Assembly: GCA_018806985.1 (NCBI GenBank)
Contig: JADANN010000414.1
Location: 992,001 to 1,056,000 of the forward strand
Length of the DNA: 64,000 bases
Source of the DNA: Angiostrongylus vasorum
Taxonomy: Eukaryota; Nematoda; Chromadorea; Rhabditida; Metastrongylidae
Reading direction: 5' to 3'
How positions within the stretch are numbered: the first letter of the stretch is position 1; each line of letters opens with the position of its first letter. Below the pieces are notes generated by a model. It saw nothing but the letters and a program-made list of their open reading frames with translations, ran no database searches and had not been told where the DNA came from. This document shows positions 14,301 through 22,457 of the stretch, piece after piece. The translations under genes and the position numbers were made by a program.

Positions 14301-15181
14301 GGTCGAGGGAGGAGTGCATGGTATTGAACGATTTTTCGTAGCCGACAAAACTCAGGACTAGGGGCAGTTTGTATTCCACACAAACTTCATTGATCCTGCT
14401 GGACACGGCTTAGGTGTGGTCTATGCGGCAAAACTCCTGTCGAAATACTCCCTTCTCAACTGGTTGTACCTCATCCTATGTCCTTGATGTGCGGGAGAGG
14501 ATAATCTTCGTAAAGACCTTGTAGAGTACACTCAACAAGTTATGTCAGATGATGGTTGCGAAGACCTTTTCTGTTACCTTTCTTGGGCACGATAATCTTG
14601 CGCGACGTCCTCCTCTGGTCTCGGATTCGTTCCTTTGAAATTAGGATGTCATATGGTTTGCAAGAAGTACACGAATACTGTGGTTTCTTTCTGCTCTAAG
14701 AAGTGCGTGAACGTTGGGGTCTGAAGAGACTCCTCTGGCGTTGTAGTTGAACAGCAGCAAGCAGTCTTCATGGTAGGACGTGAACGTGCTCGAATTTCGC
14801 TAATGTGTACTATATATAAGGATAAAGGATAAAGCTCTCGGCGTTGATCTGTCCCTGAGGATTGCGCCATGCATTCGAATTCATTGAGCATCGGTGGAGG
14901 TGATTGAATGCATATCTGACCTTTATAATGACTCGCGGTGGCCTACCGATGTATCGAGCCAGTGCTGCTATCCTCCCAAACAAGTCTGGTACCAATTTGC
15001 CGACCCCCGGAGGGTTGGAAGGCTTGGTGGGCCATGGGACGCGAGGTCGATTCCACGTGTGTGCCGCAGTGGCGCCTCCAACCACTGCACCGCACGCGCC
15101 CATGTACTATATATATGCTTGCTTTTTATATGTTGTGTATGTATATACACATACATATGTACACATATCTACATATGTATA

Positions 15182-15229
<48 letters not shown>

Positions 15230-18200
15230 GGGTGGATAGCACAGTGGTAGTGATGTCCGTCATCACGAGCATAGTTCTAGTTCGATTCCGCACTGGGCCT
15301 ACCAAGCCTCCTCATCCCTCCGGGATCGGGAAGTTGGTACCGGACTTGTCTGGGAAAAAATGACTCTTTACAGTCCATTTGGGAACGCTCCAGCGCGGCT
15401 ATCCCAGGACTCCAGGGAGAATTGCTCGACCAGCATTTTACAACATTCAAGATGAAGTGGAAATCCTCAGCAACAATCGGAGGTACACGTAAAAGTTAGA
15501 AGATCTTGTGGACAGTAGGTGCGAGGAAACGAATCGAATGTGAAAAGTGCTGGGATCCGCGCAGTAGACGTGAAGACAGACCGTATAAGATCAGAAATAA
15601 ATTTAGTGTTTTTAAAGCACTTACTTTGTTGGCCGGTATAGGTCTCCTCGGTAGTGTTGCTATCAAAATGGTCATTGATGATTTGTTGTTACTAATTCAT
15701 TCATTTGCGTTTTAGATGTCTTTTTTAAGACTACATATCCTATGTATGTAACCTGTATGTGCTCTTCTGTAAAGCTAAAAGCAAGACGTGTGCTAATTGG
15801 CCAGTGGATTAGTGAGTTGGTCGGATTCGTCTTTTGTCCGCCAACTGTGCGTGGAATGCTCGACTTTGTGTGAATTCGCCATGCGGGACTTTTTTTTCCG
15901 TAACTCCCGTGAACAACCCCGAGTCTGGGTTATAACAGTTTATAGCAATAACAACATTACAATAATAATATGTAATGTGTGACTATATGTGGTTAGCTGG
16001 ATATGTACGAGCGAGATTGAAATGACAAGTGAAGGAAGCTAGGCGGTCACTGAAGTTGGAGCACTGAGGAACTGAGAGACTGGATGAACACTGGAAGATT
16101 GGAAGACGAGCACTGAGCGTTAGTGCCCAGGCTTTATTCTGTCCGCAGTGGGTGGAGCTTCACCGAAGGAGTCAGAGACAGTACTGACCTAGGGTCATGA
16201 CGTGGCACATACGTAGAAGTACATCAAATGAGGCGGTATGCTAGAGGCTTCGTCAACACTGAACTCAATCAGACAGCGAAGGAATAGCTTGCGGAGAAAG
16301 GCTATCCGAAAGGCTACGCAAAGGCTTATCACAAGGTCATGTGAAAAACATGGAATAACGTGGGGCTTCAGAAAGAGAGTCAGAGACATGGTCATGACAC
16401 GGTACATGCGGAGAACTACATCAAATGAGGCGGTATGCCAGAGGCTTTTATCGAAACTACATGTTGAAACGGTCTAAAGACTTATACATTATGAATGGAT
16501 AGATTTAAGATAGTTATAAGTAAATAGTTAGTATGGTACACATCTCTTATTGTAGAGATTAGGAACTATTTAGAGAATAACTTCAGTGATGCTGAGATAT
16601 TTGCAAAACTCCGGATCGCAGGTGTCTACGGTAGGGAACAAAAAAACGAGGGATCCTCATGGTCTGGTGGTGAACGCATTACTCCCCAGAAAGGACAATA
16701 GCGCGTTCGTTCCCCCACCGTAGACACCTGCGGTCCGAAGTTTTGCAAATATCTCAGCATCATTGAAGTTTTATTTTGCAATAATATACTCTGCCGTTAA
16801 AAAAGAGTAGGGGAGTAAATAATAAGTTAAAATTGTATTTAAGGAATAGTTACCATAAGACGAATGGATTGCATATTGTGGTCGCTTAAATATAATAATT
16901 TGAAAATGGATTATTTTGCTAAATTTACTGAACCTCAAAGGCCGACTGTTTTTTACTTTTAATATATTCTTGTATTCAGCATCGCGTGTATTGCAACCCT
17001 AAGTACGTGTCAGCACCACTTCAGAAAAGTGCAACGATGGATGAAATTCGTGAACCTGGCGCTCCACATAGGTTTCCATTTGCTTTCTTCGTTGATACCC
17101 CTTTTTTTTATTTCAGCTTCTTATCTCAATTAAAAGTATGTTAGGTTAAAAAATACAAACTCGACCGTTTTTCGCTTCGAAATCGCTTTCTTTTTATGTG
17201 ATCAGTTGTTAAATTTTTTACCGTTAACTATTTCGCAAGAAAACTGGTTTTTCGATGGCTACCACTTCGATGCTGTCGGAAAGTCAGATCTTTATTGGTG
17301 TTGAATAAGAAAAGTTTTATTTTGTTGGGAACGAGATGGCTTTCGCCGGAGACATATTTATGTTTGAGAGCCGCATTTATTTCTGTGGTAGTGCGAATAA
17401 TATGGTTCGCTTCGTTCCAAAAGGGATAACGGTCCAGTTTCTGAGTGTAGGCAGGGCATTTCCTTTCGTTTCTAGCACTTAGTTCTTATATTTTTGGAGA
17501 AATTCATAGTGATATGAGAAAACAATTTAATGTCAATCTATCTGTCATTATTTTCAGAGGAAGGGGAGGACGAGGTGGAAGAGGTGGTCGTGGATTCAAC
17601 CGTGGTGGTGCACCGTCTGATCGACGTAGTAGCTTTTCTGGATTGGAAAAGTCATCTGCTGTGTCAATTACTCCAAGAAAACCGGCCGGGGCCGATCTTG
17701 AAGGAGTGGAACGGCGGCAATCGACCGAGGTACGGTCGATTCGCTCCGATCGAAAAGTAGGAATATTAATTCTTCATGTTTTTGCGACCACTTTTACGCA
17801 TTAGGGTTACCCTCGAATTCATGCGCTCTTGGTTTGGTTTTTTTTAATGTACCCCCCGTTAATCATGTTTTAACAACACAATTTTTTTCAAATCAGAACA
17901 GTGGTTTAGCACTGCAAACATTGCGCTTTTTACGACAGGCTGAAGTGTTGTGTTTCTTTTTGAACTGTGTAAATGAGTAATTCTACTTTTTGTTTAGCAA
18001 ACACGAGGTGTTATTTTATTCCTTTATTTACGTACAAGCTGACGTTCCGGCGGATTTCGCCTTCCTCAGAGCCTGGAAAGGTCAAGTTGACTGCGATCTA
18101 CACGGTCAAACGCCTCCATAACAAACAGAGAAAATGTTGAACCAAAATTTCAATCACATTGAACACAGAGCCTTTGCACACTCACCGCTTTTTATGAGTC

Positions 18201-19363
18201 TTCCACTAAATGTTTCACGTGGAGACCAACCGCGCAGAGTTCACATGGAATCGTAATGTAGCCATCTCATCAGAATAACAGGCTTATATACTGCCCAATA
18301 TCACGCGTGATAATGAGGCATTCCTCCCTGCGGTTCATTTTCGGATTCCTGGAATCGATCCAGAATGCCTCGAGAATTTTGCGCGCTTGTGTTCTCAATT
18401 CCTGCGCTATGATCGTAACCCGTGCTTCAAAATCTTCTCCGTTATGTCTCTGCGTTCTATGCGTGCCTAGTGAAGTATTTGGTTTACGTATGCCGACTAG
18501 ATGTTCTTTTATACGAACGCAGAGTGGTCTACCGGCTTCGCCAAAGTATTCGTCCCCGCACGCTTTACAAGAGATCAGATAAACTGTACCTGAACTCACC
18601 ATCTCTCTACCATTGGGGCAAATTATACAATTTTTGCGTTGCACATAGACGGTCGTATAGGCGGTTACAAACTAGTTGGCGTCTTAGATTACTCGGTGGC
18701 ATTTCAGTTATCGTTACCGAATTCTCTAGACCGACCCTTCTTAAACAGCGTCTTATAGCTGCACTTACTTCATTTGAAATGAAGGGCAGGATAAACGGGA
18801 CCTTATTGTCGCTAGATTATCGTTTGGGGGCCTGTGGTTTCCTTTACACCTATCCCGAGCTACAGTTTCGTAGCCATTAAAAATGGCTATTTGCCGCGCC
18901 AAATTCCGCGACTCCTCTCTCTGCTCCTTTCCTGTGCACACGCTGGTAGCTGTTCGAAACATGTTTCTCACAAGCGCCCTTTTCGTGTGAGAGCGGTGAG
19001 AGGAGAGGCAATGAACCAAGATGTTTTTACTACTTGGCTTTCGATACCATTTCGTAACGTAGCCGTTTTCTGATAGGTTAATGTAAATTTTTTTTCTGTG
19101 TAAATGAGTCTCCAACGCTCCCGGTCACTTATTTGGAAATCCGATGGGTCTTCTATTGAAGATCCTTAGATATTAGGTTGCTTAGGAATTAATGCCCGAT
19201 TTGTGCTTTCATTTTTCTTCGGTTTAGCAATAGTTCTTTTTTTCGAATGTTGTACCAAACTAATGCAGTCGCTCTCTCTCTGTCTGTCTGTGTCTGTCTG
19301 TCTCCGTGTGATTGAATTATAACATAAGCTGTAATAACTAATAATGATAGTTAGCTAGTAAAC

Positions 19364-19412
<49 letters not shown>

Positions 19413-20977
19413 GCAATATAGTATTAAACTAATTAACTAATAATAATAATGCAATATGAATAATAGTAGTAAATATAATAAATAATAGTAGTTATTGTAA
19501 GTTTCTAAATATAACATAAGTTGTGTTTTTTGACAAATTCTGAAAAGTTTGAATTCTGAAAATCGAAACAGAAATTTTGAGGAATCTATTTCTACGAATT
19601 CTAACTTAGAAGTACGCAGTGCAACCCTCCCTATCCAATTAATGAGGTACGAGGCCAAGGAACTGTTAACGATTGCAGAGTGCAACGTTAGTTTGAGAAA
19701 TTTCATCGTGGCGAATTTGACATTGAAGATAAGCGATGTCGCGGACGATCTTCTGCGACTGATGACGGTAAATTGAAGTCTTTCCTCCTGTAAGCAGGTA
19801 CACGCAGAACCGTGCACCTAAAGAACTCTGCGTGTGCACTTAAACTGTTCCGGAGAATGCGATGACTTGAAAATCGATAAAGCTCTACAAATAGATATCG
19901 TACGAGTCGGCAGCACGTTGCCCGACGTGCGGCCACGTTTCGAGCAACTGGCGCTACAAAGGTTGAATGAGCTGGGCTACGAAACTCTGCTTCATCCAGC
20001 ATATTTGGCAGACCTCCGGTTTGTTAACTACCACAATTTCGAGCATCTGAACAACGAAAGATGCTTCAGAAATCATCAAATCTTTCGTCAACGACTTCAG
20101 CGCCTGCAGAAGTCCAGAATTTTGTGCAACCTGTATATAAGCTTGTTTTTGCTTGCAGAAGTGTGTAGATTCCAATAGTTTTTGCATATAATGTTTACAA
20201 CGATTAATAATGTTTGCTTTATTTTATTTATGCTTATAGTGAGATATATCACTTTGAAAATACTTGAAATTAGACATTAATTTCTGGGGAACCTCGCACA
20301 GTTTGTATGTTAGGATGCAACAGTTTGTCGAAATTTGTAGATTTTACCTTGAGCGTTCCCTCTTACATATCAAAGGATTGTTTTGAGGACCACCATGGGT
20401 CTCATGCTTCTTTGCGTGGTGGAAGGACGGGAACATTGCGGAAGAATCGAGCTGGAGGTGGTGGGTACCTTCAGGAGCGAACGCAGAGAATGTCACGAGG
20501 CGAGGATGAACCTTGGAGCGGTTTCAAGGATGTGGAAGCTGATACACGAAAAGAGCAGTCGAAGCGCTCTGAGGAACTGTTGGAACAGCCGGATGATTTG
20601 GAGGAGAAAACGTCGACGCCACCTATTAAGAAAGATGGCAGTGAAGCTCTTCCATCTACAGATTCGCAGACCGCTTTAACTTCATCTACTACCTCTGTTC
20701 AAGAAAGGAAGAAGGAGAAGAAGAAAGCCAATAAGGTTTTGTTTTCTGAAGTGTTTAAAAATCGTCTAAACATAGAGTGATGATTAGAAAAGGAGCTTAT
20801 GTACACATTACGGAAAGTTGTTGTTTTTATTCATGCGTTCAGTGTAAGCTTGTAATTTGTGATTCCATGTTTTCATTTGTAAATTTACATGTAATCAGTT
20901 TTCAGAAGGAAACGACAAAGGGAGGGAAAACACTGAACAATAACAAATACGCTCTCCTTGTCGATTCGGAAGACTAA
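1933..20977 (+). CDS. EIF4B: Eukaryotic translation initiation factor 4B/4H-like protein
   Basis: Nineteen exons give about 801 residues with no frame break: 1933-1972, 5063-5148, 5244-5360, 5620-5682, 5756-5878, 5976-6079, 6247-6300, 6384-6552, 9386-9546, 9751-9865, 10660-10775, 11353-11530, 11634-11743, 12360-12486, 12615-12746 (or 12776), 16980-17071, 17558-17756, 20388-20735, 20906-20977. Seen: SWAEIMAEE near residue 30; a weak RRM at about 77-147 (AVQVANLP, then YAARIDLF); Tyr/Gly/Arg-rich stretches at about 200-300; the motif DIFGEAKPVDTSER near residue 353, which closely matches the FGxAKPVDT segment of eIF4B; a His-rich tract near 400-440; an RGG cluster near 600; and an acidic end NKYALLVDSED. 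Known for the family: RNA binding and stimulation of the eIF4A helicase in the cytoplasm. It may correspond to C. elegans drr-2 or an eIF4B gene; that is not verified. Exons 12, 15, 17 and 18 have alternative in-frame splice sites. Confidence 0.88.
2347..2390. repeat. (AT)n microsatellite
   Basis: An almost pure AT dinucleotide run in intron 1 of the eIF4B-like gene. Confidence 0.9.
2800..4315 (-). mobile_element. RTE-type retrotransposon remnant A (linker and reverse transcriptase)
   Basis: Minus-strand frames at 4312-4061 and 4152-3865 contain segments typical of RTE non-LTR pol between endonuclease and reverse transcriptase (KLKLDPIVTRLTWPVAN, then a QEDLHRYRQRRLLE helix). The stretch from about 3540 down to 2950 matches, in antisense, the same reverse-transcriptase region as remnant C at 13.2-14.7 kb: the plus-strand sequences near 3440-3520 and 14160-14240 are recognisably the same. 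Frames are broken by many stops and a low-complexity insert at 3541-3595. It sits in intron 1, antisense to the host gene. Confidence 0.75.
6384..6389 (+). other. Tandem NAGNAG splice acceptor
   Basis: Exon 8 of the eIF4B-like gene is preceded by tttagcag. Using the first AG (6383) or the second (6386) keeps the frame and only adds or drops one codon, so both isoforms are possible. Confidence 0.5.
6653..8230. other. Intron 8 body, no feature recognised
   Basis: AT-rich sequence between exon 8 and RTE remnant B. Short frames on both strands (for example 7142-7507 minus) show no motif. I see no gene here. Confidence 0.5.
8281..9140 (-). mobile_element. RTE-type retrotransposon remnant B (3' end of pol)
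   Basis: The minus-strand frame at 8513-8289 begins FTKALEERHDARRVPKASRT, a close match to the conserved C-terminal segment of RTE polymerase proteins (the KALxERxDAxRVPRASRTHW region). Sequence further along the plus strand continues in the same antisense orientation but is broken. Not autonomous. It lies in intron 8, antisense to the host gene. Confidence 0.7.
10209..10575 (+). mobile_element. SINE-B copy, head diverged
   Basis: Shares with the copy at 15229 a long body: the cttgtccgaaaaaaac segment, ctactctaggacttcagggagaat, cgacttgac, and the tail with gcgaggaaacgaatcgaatg and gtagacgtgaagac. The tRNA-like head is poorly preserved. In intron 10 of the eIF4B-like gene. Confidence 0.7.
12003..12050 (-). 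mobile_element. SINE-T head fragment
   Basis: Reverse complement begins ggcgcatgtggcacagtgg and continues with a gttagaggcgc box, the tRNA-like head of SINE-T. The body is missing or too diverged. In intron 13 of the eIF4B-like gene. Confidence 0.6.
13240..14700 (-). mobile_element. RTE-type retrotransposon remnant C (reverse transcriptase, inactive)
   Basis: Minus-strand frame 14406-14122 carries the RTE reverse-transcriptase segment from motif A onward: INEVCVEYKLPLVLSFVG, YEKSF, LRTLANC, KGVRQGE and LFTAALH. Motif A, normally FVDYEKAFD, reads FVGYEKSFN, so both aspartates are changed, one of them catalytic. Upstream (14400-14600) broken frames still match the LYKVFTKII-type region. Inserted in intron 15 of the eIF4B-like gene, antisense. 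Confidence 0.8.
14819..15102 (-). mobile_element. SINE-T copy, full length, with target duplication
   Basis: tRNA-derived element of about 284 bp flanked by tgtactatatata at 14806-14818 and 15103-15115. On the minus strand it starts with a gcgcgtgcggtgcagtgg head (A-box-like), has a gaatcgacctcg B-box-like segment, then the body shared by all SINE-T copies (accaagccttcc, aaattggtaccagacttg, ggaggatagcagca, cattcgaattcat) and an aaggataaaggat tail when read on the plus strand. Confidence 0.85.
15126..15226. repeat. AT/GTAT-rich microsatellite
   Basis: Mixed tatgtatacaca and pure (TA)n sequence lying directly between a SINE-T and a SINE-B copy. Confidence 0.9.
15229..15605 (+). mobile_element. 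SINE-B copy, full length
   Basis: Best-preserved SINE-B. The head gggtggatagcacagtgg and the following gttcgattccg match RNA polymerase III A and B boxes of a tRNA. The centre (accaagcctcc, gttggtaccggacttgtctg) is shared with SINE-T. The unique 3' half contains ctccagcgcggctatcccagg, gcgaggaaacgaatcg and gtagacgtgaagac. In intron 15 of the eIF4B-like gene. Confidence 0.85.
16153..16470 (+). repeat. Direct repeat pair, about 217 bp apart
   Basis: Two segments share gagtcagagaca, ggtcatgac, tacatcaaatgaggcggtatg and gaggctt; the first is near 16166-16250, the second near 16377-16449. A short frame spans the second copy. The function is not apparent. Confidence 0.6.
16581..16768. mobile_element. 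MITE-C fold-back element
   Basis: Two arms of about 58 bp are near-perfect inverted repeats: left 16581-16638 (cttcagtgatgctgagatat, then ttgcaaaactccgg) and right 16710-16768, its reverse complement. The loop holds a gaacgcgttattac-like segment also found in other copies. Related sequence occurs at about ten other places in the window. The arms suggest a fold-back or miniature inverted-repeat element. Confidence 0.75.
18001..19115 (-). mobile_element. Penelope-like element remnant 1 (RT end and GIY-YIG endonuclease)
   Basis: Minus-strand frame 19115-18765 has a VTKWYRKPSS segment like the end of Penelope reverse transcriptase (VYRKPT followed by SSHHPxxxKR). Frame 18644-18270 is a GIY-YIG-type nuclease domain: TVYLISCKACGDEYFGEAG, then RPLCVRIKEHL. 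The RT core is absent, so the copy is 5'-truncated. The 18001-18270 segment is the 3' non-coding part with a hammerhead-like stem. In intron 17 of the eIF4B-like gene, antisense. Confidence 0.8.
18036..18069 (-). ncRNA. Degenerate hammerhead-ribozyme-like motif of the Penelope remnant
   Basis: On the minus strand: CTGAGGA (fits CUGANGA), a GGCG/CGCC stem II with AAATC loop, then GGAA instead of GAAA, followed by ACGT that can pair with ACGT after an 8-nt loop as stem III. An extra A sits before stem II and a matching stem I is not clear, so this is probably an inactive fossil. Hammerhead ribozymes are known in Penelope-like elements. Confidence 0.4.
19363..19411. repeat. (AAT)n microsatellite
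   Basis: An almost pure AAT trinucleotide run in intron 17 of the eIF4B-like gene. Confidence 0.9.
19600..20180 (+). pseudogene. Mariner-family transposase remnant
   Basis: The 19700-19790 stretch read in one frame gives GEFDIEDKRCRGRSSATDD, close to the EDKPRSGRPS segment after the mariner helix-turn-helix. Frame 19834-20178 gives LNELGYETLLHPAYLADLRF and then VNYHNFEHL, matching the LGWEVLPHPAYSPDLAPTDYHLF end. The two pieces are in different frames with the middle of the transposase missing. The third catalytic Asp (TDYH) reads VNYH, so it is inactive. Confidence 0.75.
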
Positions 20978-22109
20978 ATTTCGTGGGACAACCACTTCCG
21001 TAGTTGCTTGCTTGTAATTGATTGTGTTCAATTTGTCTTTATTTGTATTTTGCCTTAGAAATCGCTAGTTCATACTAATACGTGTCCGTTATACGCTGCT
21101 TTGCCACATTTTAATCCTACTCTTTCGACAATTCTCTCCCATTTAATGTCTTTAGCGTTCATACAAGTATTAACACTACTTCGTTAGGCGTTTACATAAG
21201 CGTCTCTCTAATATCTCCGATCTGGTCTCCTCCATTGTCTTGCTTTTATTTTTAGTTGTATAGGCTGGAATGAATGGGCATTGTTTTTTCCGATGGTCAT
21301 CCATTTCATGCGGGGTAATGTCCCTTTTCATTGTTTATCCGCATAAATTGTGTTTGACCGTTATTAGCTGTCAATTGTACAATGCTGAAGGTTGTTGGTA
21401 ACGAGGAAAATGTCGGGTAGCGCAGTCACAGTTGTTTTTCGTAGACTCTGGTTCAGTGCGCATCTAACCGCCATTGTTCTTGTTACTGTCACATCTGGAT
21501 TTCTGCCTTCATGTTGTTTTATAGCACTTTTCTCGTTGTTTATAGATGCATGGTCCGGTTATTCAACTTTGTAAAAGCACTGCATTCATACTCTAAAATA
21601 TGTTACTCAGAGAGTACATCGATGGTATATGAAATCTGTTGTATGAATGCAGTGGTTCCTCTTTTCCGAAGGTTTTCAAGACATAGCATAGAGAAGGATT
21701 TATTTTGACGAATTCGTTGTTCGTTTTTCTTCCTACTTTGTTTCTCCTTTAGTGTTCTCTTATTTGATGGTTTTCGAGCTGACCCGCACGGCGGATCGTT
21801 CAGCTGGTGGGACCGTCATCACATCTATAAGCATGTTCTTAAATGTTCCCATCGACTGTCAAAGCTTCATTGAGCTTTATATGAATTGCAAAATCTAATA
21901 AAACTAATCATCTTTAGTTGAAACATTGCAATTTATGACATGTGATATGTTTTATGGAGGGAGTTTCATCCTACAACGCAAGTGAGTCGTAGGTAGGAAC
22001 CAGTTGGAGATAGCGATGTTGCTTGTTTCTGTATTTCCTTGGTGAGTTATTACATGTGTGCTGTATTTCAGAAATTCCTTGTCATGGTGAGGTAATATGA
22101 CTTGTGAAA
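20978..22109. other. 3' flank of the eIF4B-like gene, no gene seen
   Basis: AT-rich sequence after the stop at 20975-20977. An AATAAA at 21897-21902 is a possible polyadenylation signal but would imply a 3' UTR of about 0.9 kb. I see no coding region. Confidence 0.4.
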
Positions 22110-22375
22110 TACAATCACAATGACGCTGAGAGATTTGCAAGACGCAACCCCACAGGCCAGATTCGAACCCGTGGTTACTCTTTCCGTGTGCTCACGAGGT
22201 TACCCACTGCACCATTGAGACCCTTGCTTTACCTTTCTCTCAGCCAGTTGTCTACTTAACGGTGCCATCAACAATCACCCGTCGAAGGGAATGATCTGGG
22301 AAGCTCAAGTCAGCATTGAACACAGTTAAGCTGAAGGTTCAGTCGACATTACATTGGTTTAACTTTTACTATTCT
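22110..22375 (+). mobile_element. MITE-C copy, diverged
   Basis: Contains aatcacaatgacgctgagag, then gatttgcaa, a cccgtggttactctttccg segment, ctctcagccagttgtctac and gccatcaacaatcacccgtc, all in the same order as in other MITE-C copies. Confidence 0.65.
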
Positions 22376-22457
22376 TCTTGGAGGAGTATGAGTGCTTTTT
22401 TTTGCTGGCCAAACGTAACATGAAGGAAGGGTGACAATCATAACTAATAGTGTCTCT

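Noticed and set aside
14894..15250. Plus-strand frames of 96-118 codons
   Set aside because: They read through a SINE-T on the wrong strand and a TA microsatellite; no protein is expected.
18307..18880. Plus-strand frames across the Penelope remnant
   Set aside because: Antisense shadows of the GIY-YIG and reverse-transcriptase frames.
20978..22457. Operon linking the eIF4B-like and synthetase genes
   Set aside because: The spacing is about 1.5 kb with a MITE between; nematode operon genes are usually about 100 bp apart and no SL2-type arrangement is visible.
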